Below are positions 54,248 to 63,876 of a DNA stretch of 64,000 nt, in pieces. The notes beneath the pieces are model-generated. The model was not told the origin of the DNA and made no database searches. It saw only the letters and a list, made by a program, of their open reading frames with translations. Location of the stretch: positions 1 through 64,000 of the forward strand of contig NZ_MWSJ01000008.1 in assembly GCF_002237755.1 (NCBI RefSeq), read 5' to 3'. The position numbers and the translations under genes were made by a program. Source of the DNA: Lysinibacillus sp. KCTC 33748 (GTDB lineage: Bacteria; Bacillota; Bacilli; Bacillales_A; Planococcaceae). Within the stretch, counting starts at the first letter, position 1; every line of letters begins with the position of its first letter.

Positions 54248-55492
54248 TTAAAGTGATTTTTCTTGATTTTGATGACATAAACGTAAAACATAATTAAGAT
54301 CAATATCTTCATGTAAATGTTGCGGTGTCCAAGGTATATAGATGTGTGGCTTTACGCCTGTAACATTGTAATGATATTTTTCATGCATTTTAGAAATGCT
54401 ATAAACAAATTCGTAATCATCATAATCTACAGTTACGACATTAAAGAAGTCCATAATTCCCATTGTAGGGCGTCCAACTACGGTAACTTTTGGTGACTTT
54501 TTAACATTCTGGACAAATGTATCACCCGAACTTCCACAGGTTACATCCGTAAGAACATAAACATTTTTAGGGTTTAGCTGACCTTGAATTGTATAATCCA
54601 ATTCTTCTGGAACTGCCATCAGCCCTTTCGCATAATTTGTTTCAAACTCTGTTATTTCTTCTTGAATCCATTTTTGCATTTCACTATCTAGTTCTTGTGT
54701 TAAATACTCGTTCAACTCTTTTATCCATAGCAGACAATTTCGGTCTGTGTAGTTTGTATATATTAGTTCATCTTCATGAAATAAGCTTTTAAATAATATT
54801 TCTCTATCAAATACGTAATTGAGTATTGGAAAATAAAATAGGTCATTCCCACCATAGTTTACTCGTACATCAATAATTAAATTATGTGAATGATTTATAT
54901 CGCTTTTATGATTGTTCAACAACTCCTGAATAGGTTGAGCCTGAGAAAAATCCGTTATTTTTAGATACACCGTTTTGTTATCCAACTTTTTAAAGACGTA
55001 GCTCGGTACATATGGAGACCGTTCATATGTGGCTAACGGCAAAATAAATTTATCATCATTTCGATTTACTAATACTCGTTTTGTATGTTGTAATCCTACA
55101 TGCCAATATTGTCTTTCTGGTACAGGATCCTCTAAAATTTTCGAATAGAGATTTGCAAATTTTTCAATCGTTAAGCCGTCAATCTCAAGTATTTCATCAC
55201 CTATTTATAATCTAGCTTCATAGGTCACCTCTGTAACATATAAAGCATTTTGATAGCGTCGTACTTTAAACCCTCTATTCGGCATTACTGTCTTTTTCGC
55301 TTTAAATGATAAATGTCCATCTTTAAAATCGAGTAAATAGGACTGTATCGTTTCTACAAAATCTTTATCTGTCATGTCATCTGTAATGAGATAATTTTCA
55401 GGACAGTTAATATGCTTTTTATCTAAAAAACCCGCATAATCTCTTTTCATTATTTGAATTATATCTTCGTAGATTTGTCTTTTACTATGCAT
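54248..55492 (-). pseudogene. S41-family peptidase gene interrupted by one in-frame stop
   Basis: Two open frames in the same phase are separated by a TAA at 55205-55207. Between them 54 codons stay open and read like the PDZ-like segment (IGDEILEIDGLTIEKFANLY). The S41 domain follows: NLIIDVRVNYGGNDLF, and TCGSSGDTF with the likely catalytic Ser. The start at 55492 (MHSKRQIYEDII) is chosen; the frame runs on to 55609 through a TTTGAA microsatellite. Joined length about 414 aa. A single nonsense change, or a sequencing error, accounts for the break. Confidence 0.8.
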
Positions 55493-55510
55493 CGTATCAT
55501 CCCATTCCTT

Positions 55511-55535
55511 TGAATTTGAATTTGAATTTGAATGT
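55511..55535. repeat. Hexanucleotide microsatellite (TTTGAA)n
   Basis: About four tandem TTTGAA units, 20 bp upstream of the S41 start, giving SNSNSNS if translated. It could vary in length by slippage and change the spacing of the leader. Confidence 0.7.
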
Positions 55536-55609
55536 AAACGCAAAAACAAATAAAAAATCCCTCTGAAAATAGCTTCAGAAGGATTAGTAAATAAATTTAT
55601 TGTGAACAA

Positions 55610-55920
55610 AAATAAGCCTCCAAAAAGGTAAGCTTTATAAAAGTATAATAAATAGACAGACTAATCCTATTTTTATTTGAAAATGCATATACATTTTACG
55701 TTTAAAAATAGAATTATTTGTTCATCGTCCATTCATCATCCCTTCAAATTTAGTACATTAATTGTAACATTCAGTTTCCGAAAATTCAAACTAATTTACT
55801 ATTGTTATAATGAAATATATAACAATAATCGCATATAAACATAGTACGGAGAAACGTATAGGTTAGTTCAGGAACTATTAAGAACGTTATTTGGAGCATC
55901 GTGCATGTCCGTAAAGTTGC
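55610..55920. other. Intergenic region without a gene
   Basis: About 310 bp of AT-rich DNA between the S41 pseudogene and the amidase terminator. I see no ORF, repeat or RNA here. Confidence 0.5.
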
Positions 55921-55960
55921 AAAAAGTAGGTACAAGAAAAAATCTTGTACCTACTTTTTT
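55921..55960. terminator. Terminator of the amidase gene
   Basis: Stem AAAAAGTAGGTACAAGA/TCTTGTACCTACTTTTTT; symmetric, with A and T runs in both directions. Abuts the amidase stop codon. Confidence 0.8.
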
Positions 55961-57426
55961 TATGTTGTTGCAATTTCCACAACTTCTGCACCCACATGTA
56001 CGGGTGGTTTTCGATCTTTCCATGGAGCAGATTCTTCTAATTGTTTTCCAAGCTGTAAAAGGGTTAACTCATCGGCGAAGCGTCCTGTAAATTGCAACCC
56101 GATTGGTAAGCCAGACGCACTCATTGCGAGTGGTAATGATAATGATGGTTGACCTGTTGCGTTAAACAAATTGGTAAACGGCGCGTATGTGAAAATCTGC
56201 TCTGTCCATTCAATTGCCGAAATATTAGGATTATTTGCATTTAGCTCGCCAATTTTCGCTGGTAATGTGCCGATTGTTGGACTTAAAAGAACATCATAAT
56301 CTTCAAAGAATGTCGCTACTTGACGTGATACGAGTGCATTCGTATTAATGGCTTCTAAAAGTGCGCTAGCTTTTAAGTTTTTGCCATATTCATAGCATTG
56401 CCAAATGGCTGCTTCAATAGTATCGCGTGAAGGAGTTTTACCTGTTAATTCTGCCGCCCCCACAATCATTTTATAAATATTCGCTGTCCAAATATTTACC
56501 GTTGCGCGTGAAAATGGTGCTTCGTCGTAAGCTGGTCGAGCTTCGACTACTTCATGCCCTAATTCTTCTAATAATTTTATGGCCTTATGTACGGCCTCGA
56601 TACATTCTGGATCAACGAATGCACCAGAATTTGTTTCTGTTGTCCAGGCGATTTTCAGTGGCCGTACCTTTTGCTGAATCGCTTGACTATAAGGCATTTC
56701 TGGGCTTTGAATAATCGAGTAGCATCCTAAGTCTGGCCCAGCTACTTGGTCCAGTAATGTAGCGGTATCACGAATGGTTTTTGTTTGTGCAAATTCAATT
56801 GCTAGCCCATTTAATGCCTCACTATTATAAGGCCCCATCGGCACGCGACCACGTGAAGGTTTTAAGCCAACGATACCACTACATGATGCAGGAATTCGAA
56901 TGGATCCACCTCCATCATTACCATGCGCGATTGGAACGATACCACTTGCGACAGAAGCGGCTGCACCGCCACTTGAACCACCAGGGCTATGTTCTAAATT
57001 CCATGGGTTACGTGTTGGACCATAAATGACAGCTTCAGTTGCAGCATTATAGCCGAACTCTGGTGTTGTGGTTGTACCGCTTAACACAAAACCAGCGTTT
57101 TTAAAACGTTTCATTAATTCGCTATCGACAGACATTACAGCATTTTCTGCAACACGACTGCCCATACTATGTGGCACACCTTCCGCATGAAGCACAACTT
57201 CTTTAATTAAAAATGGGACGCCTGCGAATGGTTGATTATCATTTAAAGTTGAAATCGCTTTGTCAGCCTGTTCCCCTAACACACTGGCAACGGCATTAAT
57301 CGAAGGGTTAACTTTTTCAATACCTTGTAGCGCTAATTTTGTAAGTTCTTGTGGTGTCACTTGCTTTGTTTTTACTAACTCCGCTAATCCAAGACCGTCA
57401 TATGATGCGTATTCCTGTAAATTCAT
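55960..57426 (-). CDS. Amidase signature family enzyme
   Basis: A 488-aa hydrolase. The catalytic triad is in place: Lys75 in PFLIKEVV, the cis-Ser in [13 protein letters not shown] (151-152), and nucleophile Ser175 in [28 protein letters not shown]. Substrate could be an aliphatic or aryl amide; it is not GatA by context, since no gatB/gatC lies nearby. Divergent from a LuxR-type regulator. Confidence 0.9.
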   Translation of the reverse strand: MNLQEYASYDGLGLAELVKTKQVTPQELTKLALQGIEKVNPSINAVASVLGEQADKAISTLNDNQPFAGVPFLIKEVVLHAEGVPHSMGSRVAENAVMSVDSELMKRFKNAGFVLSGTTTTPEFGYNAATEAVIYGPTRNPWNLEHSPGGSSGGAAASVASGIVPIAHGNDGGGSIRIPASCSGIVGLKPSRGRVPMGPYNSEALNGLAIEFAQTKTIRDTATLLDQVAGPDLGCYSIIQSPEMPYSQAIQQKVRPLKIAWTTETNSGAFVDPECIEAVHKAIKLLEELGHEVVEARPAYDEAPFSRATVNIWTANIYKMIVGAAELTGKTPSRDTIEAAIWQCYEYGKNLKASALLEAINTNALVSRQVATFFEDYDVLLSPTIGTLPAKIGELNANNPNISAIEWTEQIFTYAPFTNLFNATGQPSLSLPLAMSASGLPIGLQFTGRFADELTLLQLGKQLEESAPWKDRKPPVHVGAEVVEIATT

Positions 57427-57557
57427 CTGATCACCTCGTTAAAATTTTGACTTACAATTCCATCTTAAATTGAAATAAAAAAAATCGATATTACCCAAAA
57501 GGATAATTTGTTTCGAACGAGAATATATGAGTTTAATAGAGAAAAGGAGGAATTATT

Positions 57558-58289
57558 TTGTATGAGCAAAAAGAGGTGGAGTTTTTATTAGAAACAACGT
57601 TTAGGATTTCGAATTTGAATATGCAACAAACAAGTGGAGACTTTAAATTGAGTATGTTGCAAGTATTGAGTGAATGTTTTCAATATGAACATGCTATATT
57701 TTGGGAAGTAGCAGATGGGGAGTTAAATGAACAGCCTGTCTGTTTCAATGTAGAGACATATACGATACAAAATTATTTACATGAATATAAATATTATGAT
57801 CCTTTACACCCAGTGAATATGCAAAACCAACCCGATATTCAATTAATGCAACGAAATGAAGCAATATCGAAGAAGAAAAAGCTATATTATGTTGAGCGCT
57901 TTTTACAAAAAAATGATTTTATCGATGAAATGGTTATGTACCTGTATAATCAGCAAAAGCCAACAGCTGCTATTGGCTTTTTACGAAAAGAAGGGGAACT
58001 TCCATTTACAGAGAAGGATAGTCAAAAGCTATCATATGTAAAGCGGATGATTGAAAATGTTTATTTATTACATCAATATGTTCAGCCTGGCGAATCATTG
58101 CAAATTACACAACGTGAAAAAGAGTTGCTACTATATTTATGTAAGGGCTTTAAAAATGCAGAAATTGCTAGGTTTTTATATGTCAGTGAAAATACAGTAA
58201 AGAAGCATCTGCAAAATCTGTATCGAAAATTTCAAGTAACTTCCCGAACGCAACTTGCATTAAAATATTCAGAAAGCTTTCGAACATAA
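57558..58289 (+). CDS. LuxR-family transcriptional regulator
   Basis: A 243-aa protein. The C-terminal HTH is clear (LQITQREKELLLYLCKGFKNAEIARFLYVSENTVKKHLQNLYRKF region, residues ~180-235). The N-terminal 170 residues look GAF-like. TTG start with AGGAGG 7 nt upstream. No receiver domain. Divergent from the amidase gene. Confidence 0.85.
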   Translation: MYEQKEVEFLLETTFRISNLNMQQTSGDFKLSMLQVLSECFQYEHAIFWEVADGELNEQPVCFNVETYTIQNYLHEYKYYDPLHPVNMQNQPDIQLMQRNEAISKKKKLYYVERFLQKNDFIDEMVMYLYNQQKPTAAIGFLRKEGELPFTEKDSQKLSYVKRMIENVYLLHQYVQPGESLQITQREKELLLYLCKGFKNAEIARFLYVSENTVKKHLQNLYRKFQVTSRTQLALKYSESFRT

Positions 58290-58344
58290 AATTAAGATGT
58301 TGGAACTTTCATCAGAAGACATATTTGATATGATTCAATCAAAT

Positions 58345-58395
58345 AATAATAAACAAGGCAAAGGTTTCATGATCAATCTCTACCTTGTTTATTAT
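58345..58395. terminator. Terminator between luxR-type and TPR genes
   Basis: Stem ATAATAAACAAGG/CCTTGTTTATTAT with a 24-nt loop, 56 bp past the luxR-type stop. Confidence 0.55.
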
Positions 58396-58542
58396 CTAAT
58401 TACGCTATTTCTATTGATATTTAATAATCACTTCCCCACCCGTTACAGTAAATCCAACTAACAGGCTTGAATTGTACCTTTACTTCAATAAATCTATTTT
58501 TTTAGCATGCAAATTTTAGGACAACTTCCCTTCTCATCCCTC

Positions 58543-59283
58543 TTATAACATTTGTTTTTTCCATTGCGACAGCACGTCATTGGATTTCGCAATGTCCACT
58601 TTTAATGAAGCCTGTTTATTTGAGCAACGTTTTTTAGCCTTTTCCCAAGCTTCTTCTAGCGCAGGTAAATAGCTTAAATTTTTCGTAGCTGAAACAAGCT
58701 GTAAAAAAATATTCCCTTGAATATAGTACCAGCGAGGGTTCATACTATCTAGCTGAATTGCTTCTTCAATAAGACGTAGTGCCAAGTACGGACTGCCTTC
58801 ATTGCGGTTCAAAAACTGTGCGAATGCTCCCCAGTAAAGAGCTTTATTTGGTTGGAGTTTTATCGCTTCCGCATATTGCACAAGTGCTTTGTCATGCTCC
58901 TTAGCAAGAACAAAATATTCGGCCATTGTATAGTAAGCATTCGCTTGTGCCTCTGCCGATCCAGCCAACAAATCATCTACTACTTTACCAAATTGCTTTT
59001 CATCCTCACTTCCTATGTATGCAGCGAGTACATCACGTTCTGGATAAGAGCCATCTGTTCGTTCAACACTTTGCTTTACTTTTTCAGCAGTAGAAATAGG
59101 CATATTTGCAAATCCGTTCGCTTCCAACAACGCAACGTGCTGTTGAATTGTTGGACATGATTCATGTTCTGTAAACGCACTATTAGCTAAAAGTGCTTTC
59201 GCTAATTGATAGCTTTCTTTTACATGACCGTTTAAAAATAATTCATTTATTTGTTGGACTTGCTCATCAAATTGTTTGATCAC
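58543..59283 (-). CDS. Tetratricopeptide-repeat-like protein
   Basis: A 246-aa helical protein with TPR-like units (EAQANAYYTMAEYFVLAKEHDKALVQYAEAIKLQPN region, residues ~112-147; then ALYWGAFAQFLNRNEGSPYLALRLIEEAIQLDS). No signal peptide. Probably a scaffold or binding protein; partner unknown. Confidence 0.8.
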   Translation of the reverse strand: MIKQFDEQVQQINELFLNGHVKESYQLAKALLANSAFTEHESCPTIQQHVALLEANGFANMPISTAEKVKQSVERTDGSYPERDVLAAYIGSEDEKQFGKVVDDLLAGSAEAQANAYYTMAEYFVLAKEHDKALVQYAEAIKLQPNKALYWGAFAQFLNRNEGSPYLALRLIEEAIQLDSMNPRWYYIQGNIFLQLVSATKNLSYLPALEEAWEKAKKRCSNKQASLKVDIAKSNDVLSQWKKQML

Positions 59284-59688
59284 TATTTAAATCCTCACCT
59301 TCACCAAAAGAAAAGTCTTACAGGTATTTTACCATCTTTAAATCTAAAACAAACTAAATAGCAATAATTTTTCTACAATTCTTTTAATTTACGACTTATT
59401 CAGTATCTATTATTTTTTTGTGGCCCATCACATAACGAAGGTTGATTTCCTTTCCGACTGGGCGCTTTCCTGGGGGCGTCCAGTATTCACCCCAATCAAT
59501 TTATTTAGCATACGTCTTAACAAACGTCATCCCAAAATTAGGGATAAGTTCCTGTTTTTTAGTTCTATTAGATTTATGTTTTAAATTACGATAAATGAAA
59601 TGGGGTTGGATAAAGTTCTGAATTATGAGATAATTGAAGTGTATTTTCATTTTTGAGGGTATGTAAACTGTAATTAGGAGGGCTTACT
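59284..59688. other. 405-bp spacer
   Basis: Holds a minimal family B repeat (59450-59486) and the leader of the 68-aa gene. No other gene is supported. Confidence 0.6.
59450..59486. repeat. Family B repeat, minimal copy 5
   Basis: Only the two ends remain: CCGACTGGGCGC, then TTTCCTGGGGGCGTCCAG. All internal modules are absent, which shows how the mosaic is built. Confidence 0.65.
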
Positions 59689-59895
59689 TTGAATAGACGA
59701 TTGCATTTTGTATCGATTATTATCGGAAACTTGTTAACACTAGGAGTTATTTTCATTTATGCTATGCAAAGTCAAGTGGATGTTGCCCTCAGCACATATG
59801 CCCTTGTGATGGGGTTCTTAAGCACATCACTACTAATCTTTTTTTATTTATGGGGGGATGAAAAACAACAAATTTCTAATCGTTTTTCTAAATAA
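59689..59895 (+). CDS. Small membrane protein, 68 aa
   Basis: Two membrane segments (about residues 7-26 and 32-54) and a charged tail WGDEKQQISNRFSK. TTG start with AGGAGGG 7 nt before it. Function unknown. Confidence 0.7.
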   Translation: MNRRLHFVSIIIGNLLTLGVIFIYAMQSQVDVALSTYALVMGFLSTSLLIFFYLWGDEKQQISNRFSK

Positions 59896-60082
59896 GTCGG
59901 GTGATTTTAAATTATGTAATCCTATTTTTAAAAACGCCCGTTGAAGAAATTTTCCCCTTCTCTACATTAGTAGTTTAGGGATTTTTTTCATGAAAAGCTT
60001 CTTTTTTTGTGGTATTCCCCTCTGAATACGACTAATTATTGTTGAAATATAAAAAATTTTGTAGAAAATTTAAAAAGAATGA

Positions 60083-60111
60083 TTGAGTAGTAATTCAATT
60101 TTCTGTATAAT
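60083..60111 (+). promoter_or_regulatory. Sigma-A promoter of the carboxynorspermidine operon
   Basis: TTGAGT (60083-60088), 17-bp spacer, TATAAT (60106-60111). The start codon lies 43 bp further on. Confidence 0.7.
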
Positions 60112-60153
60112 CAGCTTGTTTGACAATACTAATTTGAACTTGGGGGTAGACAA

Positions 60154-61383
60154 TTGGGTAAAGCATTGATTATAGGAGCTGGCGGAGTAGCCAGTGTTGT
60201 GGTACACAAGTGTGTTCAAAATTCGGACGTATTTGAGGAGATTTGTATCGCAAGTAGAACTGTTTCAAAATGTGACGCTCTAAAAGAAAAACTAGAAGGC
60301 GGAAAAACAAAGATTCATACTGCACAGGTAGACGCAGACAATACGGAAGAGGTTATTGAGCTTATTAAAGCCTTTGGACCAGAAGTTGTTATTAATGTGG
60401 CACTACCTTATCAAGACTTAACGATTATGGATGCTTGCTTAGCGACGGGTGTACACTATGTGGATACTGCAAACTACGAGCCACCTGAAACGGCAAAATT
60501 TGAATATAAATGGCAATGGGCTTATAAAGAGAAGTTCGAAAAAGCTGGCTTAACTGCTTTACTTGGTAGCGGTTTTGATCCAGGCGTAACGGGCGTTTTC
60601 ACAGCTCATGCACAAAAACATGAATTTGATGAAATTCACTATATTGATATTGTGGATGCAAATGCTGGTGATCACGGTTACCATTTCGCAACAAACTTCA
60701 ACCCAGAAATCAACATTCGTGAAATTACAGCGAATGGTCGTTACTGGAAAGAAGGCGAGTGGGTTGAAACTGCACCACTTGAGAAAAAAGAGGTTTATAA
60801 CTTACCAGAAATCGGACCAAAAGATATTTACCTTTTATACCATGAAGAACTAGAATCACTTGCTAAAAACATTAAAGGCTTAAAGCAAATCCGTTTCTGG
60901 ATGACATTCTCTGAAAAATACTTAACTCACTTAAAAGTATTAGAGAATGTTGGTATGACTTCTATCGAGCCTATCGAATTTGAAGGACAAATGATTCAAC
61001 CAATTCATTTCCTTAAAGCTGTACTACCTGATCCAGCATCACTAGGACCACGTACAAAAGGAAAAACTAACATCGGTTGTATTATTCGCGGTCTAAAAGA
61101 TGGTAAGGAAAAAACTTATTATGTTTACAATGTATGTGACCACGAAGAATGCTATAACGAAGTTGGTTCACAGGCAATTTCCTATACAACTGGTGTACCA
61201 GCAATGATTGGTGCAATGCTTGTGATGAACGGTCAATGGCGTAAACCTGGCGTTTGGAATGTCGAAGATTTCAATCCAGATCCATTCATGGATGCACTAA
61301 ATAAATGGGGTCTACCATGGCAAGAAAGCCATAACCCAGAATTACTTGACCTAGAGTTAGATGAAAAGGAATTAAGTCGATGA
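60154..61383 (+). CDS. Carboxynorspermidine/carboxyspermidine synthase (saccharopine dehydrogenase family)
   Basis: A 409-aa NADPH enzyme that condenses aspartate semialdehyde with a diamine (putrescine or diaminopropane). N-terminal Rossmann motif LIIGAGGVASVVVHKC; VINVALPYQDLTIMDACLATG, VDTANYEP, LLGSGFDPGVTGVFTAHAQ and GPRTKGKTNIGCIIRG are typical of the family. TTG start after GGGGG. The next gene, overlapping by 4 bp, is the matching decarboxylase, which settles the assignment. Confidence 0.92.
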   Translation: MGKALIIGAGGVASVVVHKCVQNSDVFEEICIASRTVSKCDALKEKLEGGKTKIHTAQVDADNTEEVIELIKAFGPEVVINVALPYQDLTIMDACLATGVHYVDTANYEPPETAKFEYKWQWAYKEKFEKAGLTALLGSGFDPGVTGVFTAHAQKHEFDEIHYIDIVDANAGDHGYHFATNFNPEINIREITANGRYWKEGEWVETAPLEKKEVYNLPEIGPKDIYLLYHEELESLAKNIKGLKQIRFWMTFSEKYLTHLKVLENVGMTSIEPIEFEGQMIQPIHFLKAVLPDPASLGPRTKGKTNIGCIIRGLKDGKEKTYYVYNVCDHEECYNEVGSQAISYTTGVPAMIGAMLVMNGQWRKPGVWNVEDFNPDPFMDALNKWGLPWQESHNPELLDLELDEKELSR

Positions 61384-62519
61384 AGCCAATTGATTTCTCA
61401 AAAGTTCCGTCCCCTTCTTACGTAGTGGATGAACGATTATTAACAAAAAATCTAGAACTTTTAAAATCGATTCAAGATCGAACAGGCTGCCGTATTTTAC
61501 TTGCCTTAAAAGGGTTTTCTATGCATTCAACATTCCCTTTAGTGGGGGAATATTTAGCAGGGATTACGTCTAGCTCATTATTTGAAGCGCAACTTGGCTA
61601 TGAAAAAATGGGCAAAGAAGTTCACGTTTATGCACCAGCATACGTGGAGCATGAAATGGACGAGCTACTTGGCTATGTTGATCATATTGTGTTTAATTCC
61701 TTTAACCAATGGAACCAGTATAAGGACAAAGTAAAATCGTCCGGTAAAACAATTGAATGTGGTATTCGTATCAATCCTGAGTACTCTGAAATTGAAACAG
61801 CACTTTACGACCCTTGCTACACGAATTCTCGTCTTGGCACAACTTTAGCCAACTTCGACAAGTCACAGCTTGACGGTATTGATGGCTTACACTTCCATGC
61901 GATGTGTGAGCAAAACTCAGATACGTTAGAGCGTATTATACAAGTTGTCGAAGAAAAATTTGGTGATGTCTTACATCAAATGAAATGGTTAAACTTTGGT
62001 GGAGGTCACCATATTACTCGTGAGGATTATGATGTAGAAAAGCTTGTGAATATTATTAATTACATTCAAGACAAGTATAACCTTCTCGTATATTTAGAGC
62101 CAGGCGAAGCTGTTGCACTTAATACAGGTTATTTAGTAGCAACTGTCCTTGATATACAGAAAAACGGTATGGACTTAGCAATTTTAGATACATCGGCAAC
62201 TTGCCATATGCCAGACGTTCTAGAAATGCCATACCGCCCAATGATTATCGGTTCAGGTCAACCAAATGAGCTAGCTCACACATATCGCTTAGGCGGGCTT
62301 ACTTGTCTTGCAGGTGATGTAATTGGCGATTATTCATTTGAACAACCTTTACAACCAGGCGATCGTCTAGTATTTACAGATATGGCGCATTACTCAATGG
62401 TGAAAAATCATATGTTTAATGGTGTAAACCTTCCATCCATCGTTTCTTATAACGATGAAGAAGGCATTAAAGTCATTCGTAAATTTAAATTTGAAGACTA
62501 TAGCGGTCGACTTTCATAA
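61380..62519 (+). CDS. nspC: Carboxynorspermidine decarboxylase
   Basis: A 379-aa fold-type III PLP decarboxylase producing (nor)spermidine. Lys44 in LLALKGFS binds PLP; GLHFHAMCEQN, NFGGGHHITREDYD and LEPGEAVALNTGYL form the barrel site; CLAGDVIGDYSF near residue 310 holds the substrate-side Cys/Asp. Its ATG overlaps the synthase stop. A terminator follows. Confidence 0.94.
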   Translation: MKPIDFSKVPSPSYVVDERLLTKNLELLKSIQDRTGCRILLALKGFSMHSTFPLVGEYLAGITSSSLFEAQLGYEKMGKEVHVYAPAYVEHEMDELLGYVDHIVFNSFNQWNQYKDKVKSSGKTIECGIRINPEYSEIETALYDPCYTNSRLGTTLANFDKSQLDGIDGLHFHAMCEQNSDTLERIIQVVEEKFGDVLHQMKWLNFGGGHHITREDYDVEKLVNIINYIQDKYNLLVYLEPGEAVALNTGYLVATVLDIQKNGMDLAILDTSATCHMPDVLEMPYRPMIIGSGQPNELAHTYRLGGLTCLAGDVIGDYSFEQPLQPGDRLVFTDMAHYSMVKNHMFNGVNLPSIVSYNDEEGIKVIRKFKFEDYSGRLS

Positions 62520-62526
62520 TATCAAA

Positions 62527-62564
62527 GAAAATCCTCTCCAACTTATCGCTGGAGAGGATTTTTT
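62527..62564. terminator. Terminator between nspC and the secreted protein gene
   Basis: Stem AAAATCCTCTCCA/TGGAGAGGATTTT plus a T-run on the plus strand. Lies between convergent genes. Confidence 0.85.
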
Positions 62565-63450
62565 ACGGCTTCATATTCATCCAACTATCAACATAATGAA
62601 TGGCAAAACCATTATAGCTCGTTTTATTGGCATACTGTTTATGTACTTGTGCTAACTGTTTATTCATATAGGCTTCTCCATTATCATAGAAGGTAATATT
62701 TTTCCCTTCATCAGAAGCCCCAGTTTCCACACCAATAACAATTGATTTATTTACTTTTTTGGCATAGTTTATTTCATGTTCAACAATTTTAATAATGTCT
62801 TTAGCAGAATCTCGATAAGCCATTATTGAAACACTTTCCACTTGGTCAATAACCCAGTCCGCTAATAAACCAGAACCAAATTGGTTATTATATGAAACTT
62901 CGTCAAACCAAAATGGCATATCTGCTTCTAAAGGCAATTGTAATTGCTCTGTATTCCCTTTGGCTCTAGTGAGGAGCGCTTGATAGGATTCAATCGTTTT
63001 TTCTTGGTTCGAGCTCCAACCACTATTTAAGTAAGGCTCTACATCGAGATGAACTCCAGAAAATCGCTCTGTTGCTGCTGCATTTTCATTATATGATTGT
63101 ATCCAATCAAACAGCTGATCCTGCATTTTATAGCCATCTGCTGATACCCAGCTTGCTGAACCATCTAGCGCATATACTTTTATACCTTTTGTCGTAGCTT
63201 TATTGATAAAACTTTTGTAATCGTCACTTGCTATATCACTATTAATTTGTAAATATAATTTCTTTACTTGTTTGCCTTCTAAAAATGAGAGTGCCCCTGA
63301 TTCATCTTCGACAATCTTTGTCGTATCCCATAACCAAGTAGCCTTATCTTGCATGAACTTTGCGTCTACCTTTCCCATTGTTAATCCTAGCATACTTACA
63401 ATTGTTACTATAAAAACAATAAATGTTTTTGATAGTGAACGACTTACCAT
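62563..63450 (-). CDS. Secreted TIM-barrel protein, glycosidase-like
   Basis: A 295-aa protein with signal peptide (basic MVSRSLSK, hydrophobic core, cut after VDA at residue 30). GVHLDVEPYLNSGW with D136-x-E138 resembles the DxE of GH18-type barrels; VSIMAYRDSAKDI and IVIGVETGAS look like later barrel strands. No carbohydrate-binding module. GGAG lies 10 nt before the ATG. A class-I c-di-GMP riboswitch occupies its leader, tying it to the motile/sessile switch and suggesting an exopolysaccharide or cell-surface substrate. Confidence 0.82.
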   Translation of the reverse strand: MVSRSLSKTFIVFIVTIVSMLGLTMGKVDAKFMQDKATWLWDTTKIVEDESGALSFLEGKQVKKLYLQINSDIASDDYKSFINKATTKGIKVYALDGSASWVSADGYKMQDQLFDWIQSYNENAAATERFSGVHLDVEPYLNSGWSSNQEKTIESYQALLTRAKGNTEQLQLPLEADMPFWFDEVSYNNQFGSGLLADWVIDQVESVSIMAYRDSAKDIIKIVEHEINYAKKVNKSIVIGVETGASDEGKNITFYDNGEAYMNKQLAQVHKQYANKTSYNGFAIHYVDSWMNMKP

Positions 63451-63497
63451 ATAATCACATCTCCATTCTATTTGCCGAGGCTCATAGAACAGAACCT

Positions 63498-63574
63498 GGC
63501 AACCTGACGATCATGCACTAAAAATAGTGTTTAGACTCACGGCTTTGCGTCCTTCCCTTTCGGTGAAGTTTGCC
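63498..63574 (-). ncRNA. Class-I cyclic di-GMP riboswitch (GEMM-I)
   Basis: On the minus strand the leader reads GGCAAAC, a hairpin capped by a GAAA tetraloop, the invariant GGACGCAAAGCC, GTCTAAA, a second hairpin, then GATCGTCAGGTTGCC. GGCAAAC pairs with GTTGCC to close the aptamer. These match the GEMM-I consensus (AAAGCC with tetraloop and receptor). Between aptamer and start, TTCTAT/ATAGAA could form a hairpin next to the ribosome binding site, so control may act on translation. It controls the secreted protein gene at 62563-63450. Confidence 0.93.
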
Positions 63575-63739
63575 TTTTACAGTAGTTTTCTTCCTTTACA
63601 TAATACGACGATAAAACGGAGATGTCTGTAGGTAATACGCATAAATTTTAATAACAACTTTCAACTAGAAAAAAAGAACACAGGTTATTTTTACTATATC
63701 AGCATATAAACGTAGAAGAGATTATCTATAAATATTCCT

Positions 63740-63817
63740 TTAACTGAAAAACAATTTGTACGTAATGTATCCTATAAATAACACTAAAATTAATACTAGC
63801 ATTTCTTTCCAACCCAT
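63740..63817 (-). CDS. Possible 25-aa membrane peptide
   Basis: MGWKEMLVLILVLFIGYITY then KLFFS and stop: a single membrane helix. Its ATG lies inside the 3' end of the small ORF 63796-63876, in another frame. It could be the second of two coupled small genes or the frameshifted tail of the first. Confidence 0.4.
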   Translation of the reverse strand: MGWKEMLVLILVLFIGYITYKLFFS

Positions 63818-63876
63818 TCACTTTTTCTTAAATTCTCTCTTTTCTCTTCTGGTGTTTCCTTTTTCTTTGAATCCAT
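63796..63876 (-). CDS. Possible 26-aa charged peptide
   Basis: MDSKKKETPEEKRENLRKSE then WVGKKC and stop. GGGAGG lies 10 nt before the ATG, a strong ribosome binding site. It overlaps the membrane peptide ORF by 22 bp. Confidence 0.45.
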   Translation of the reverse strand: MDSKKKETPEEKRENLRKSEWVGKKC

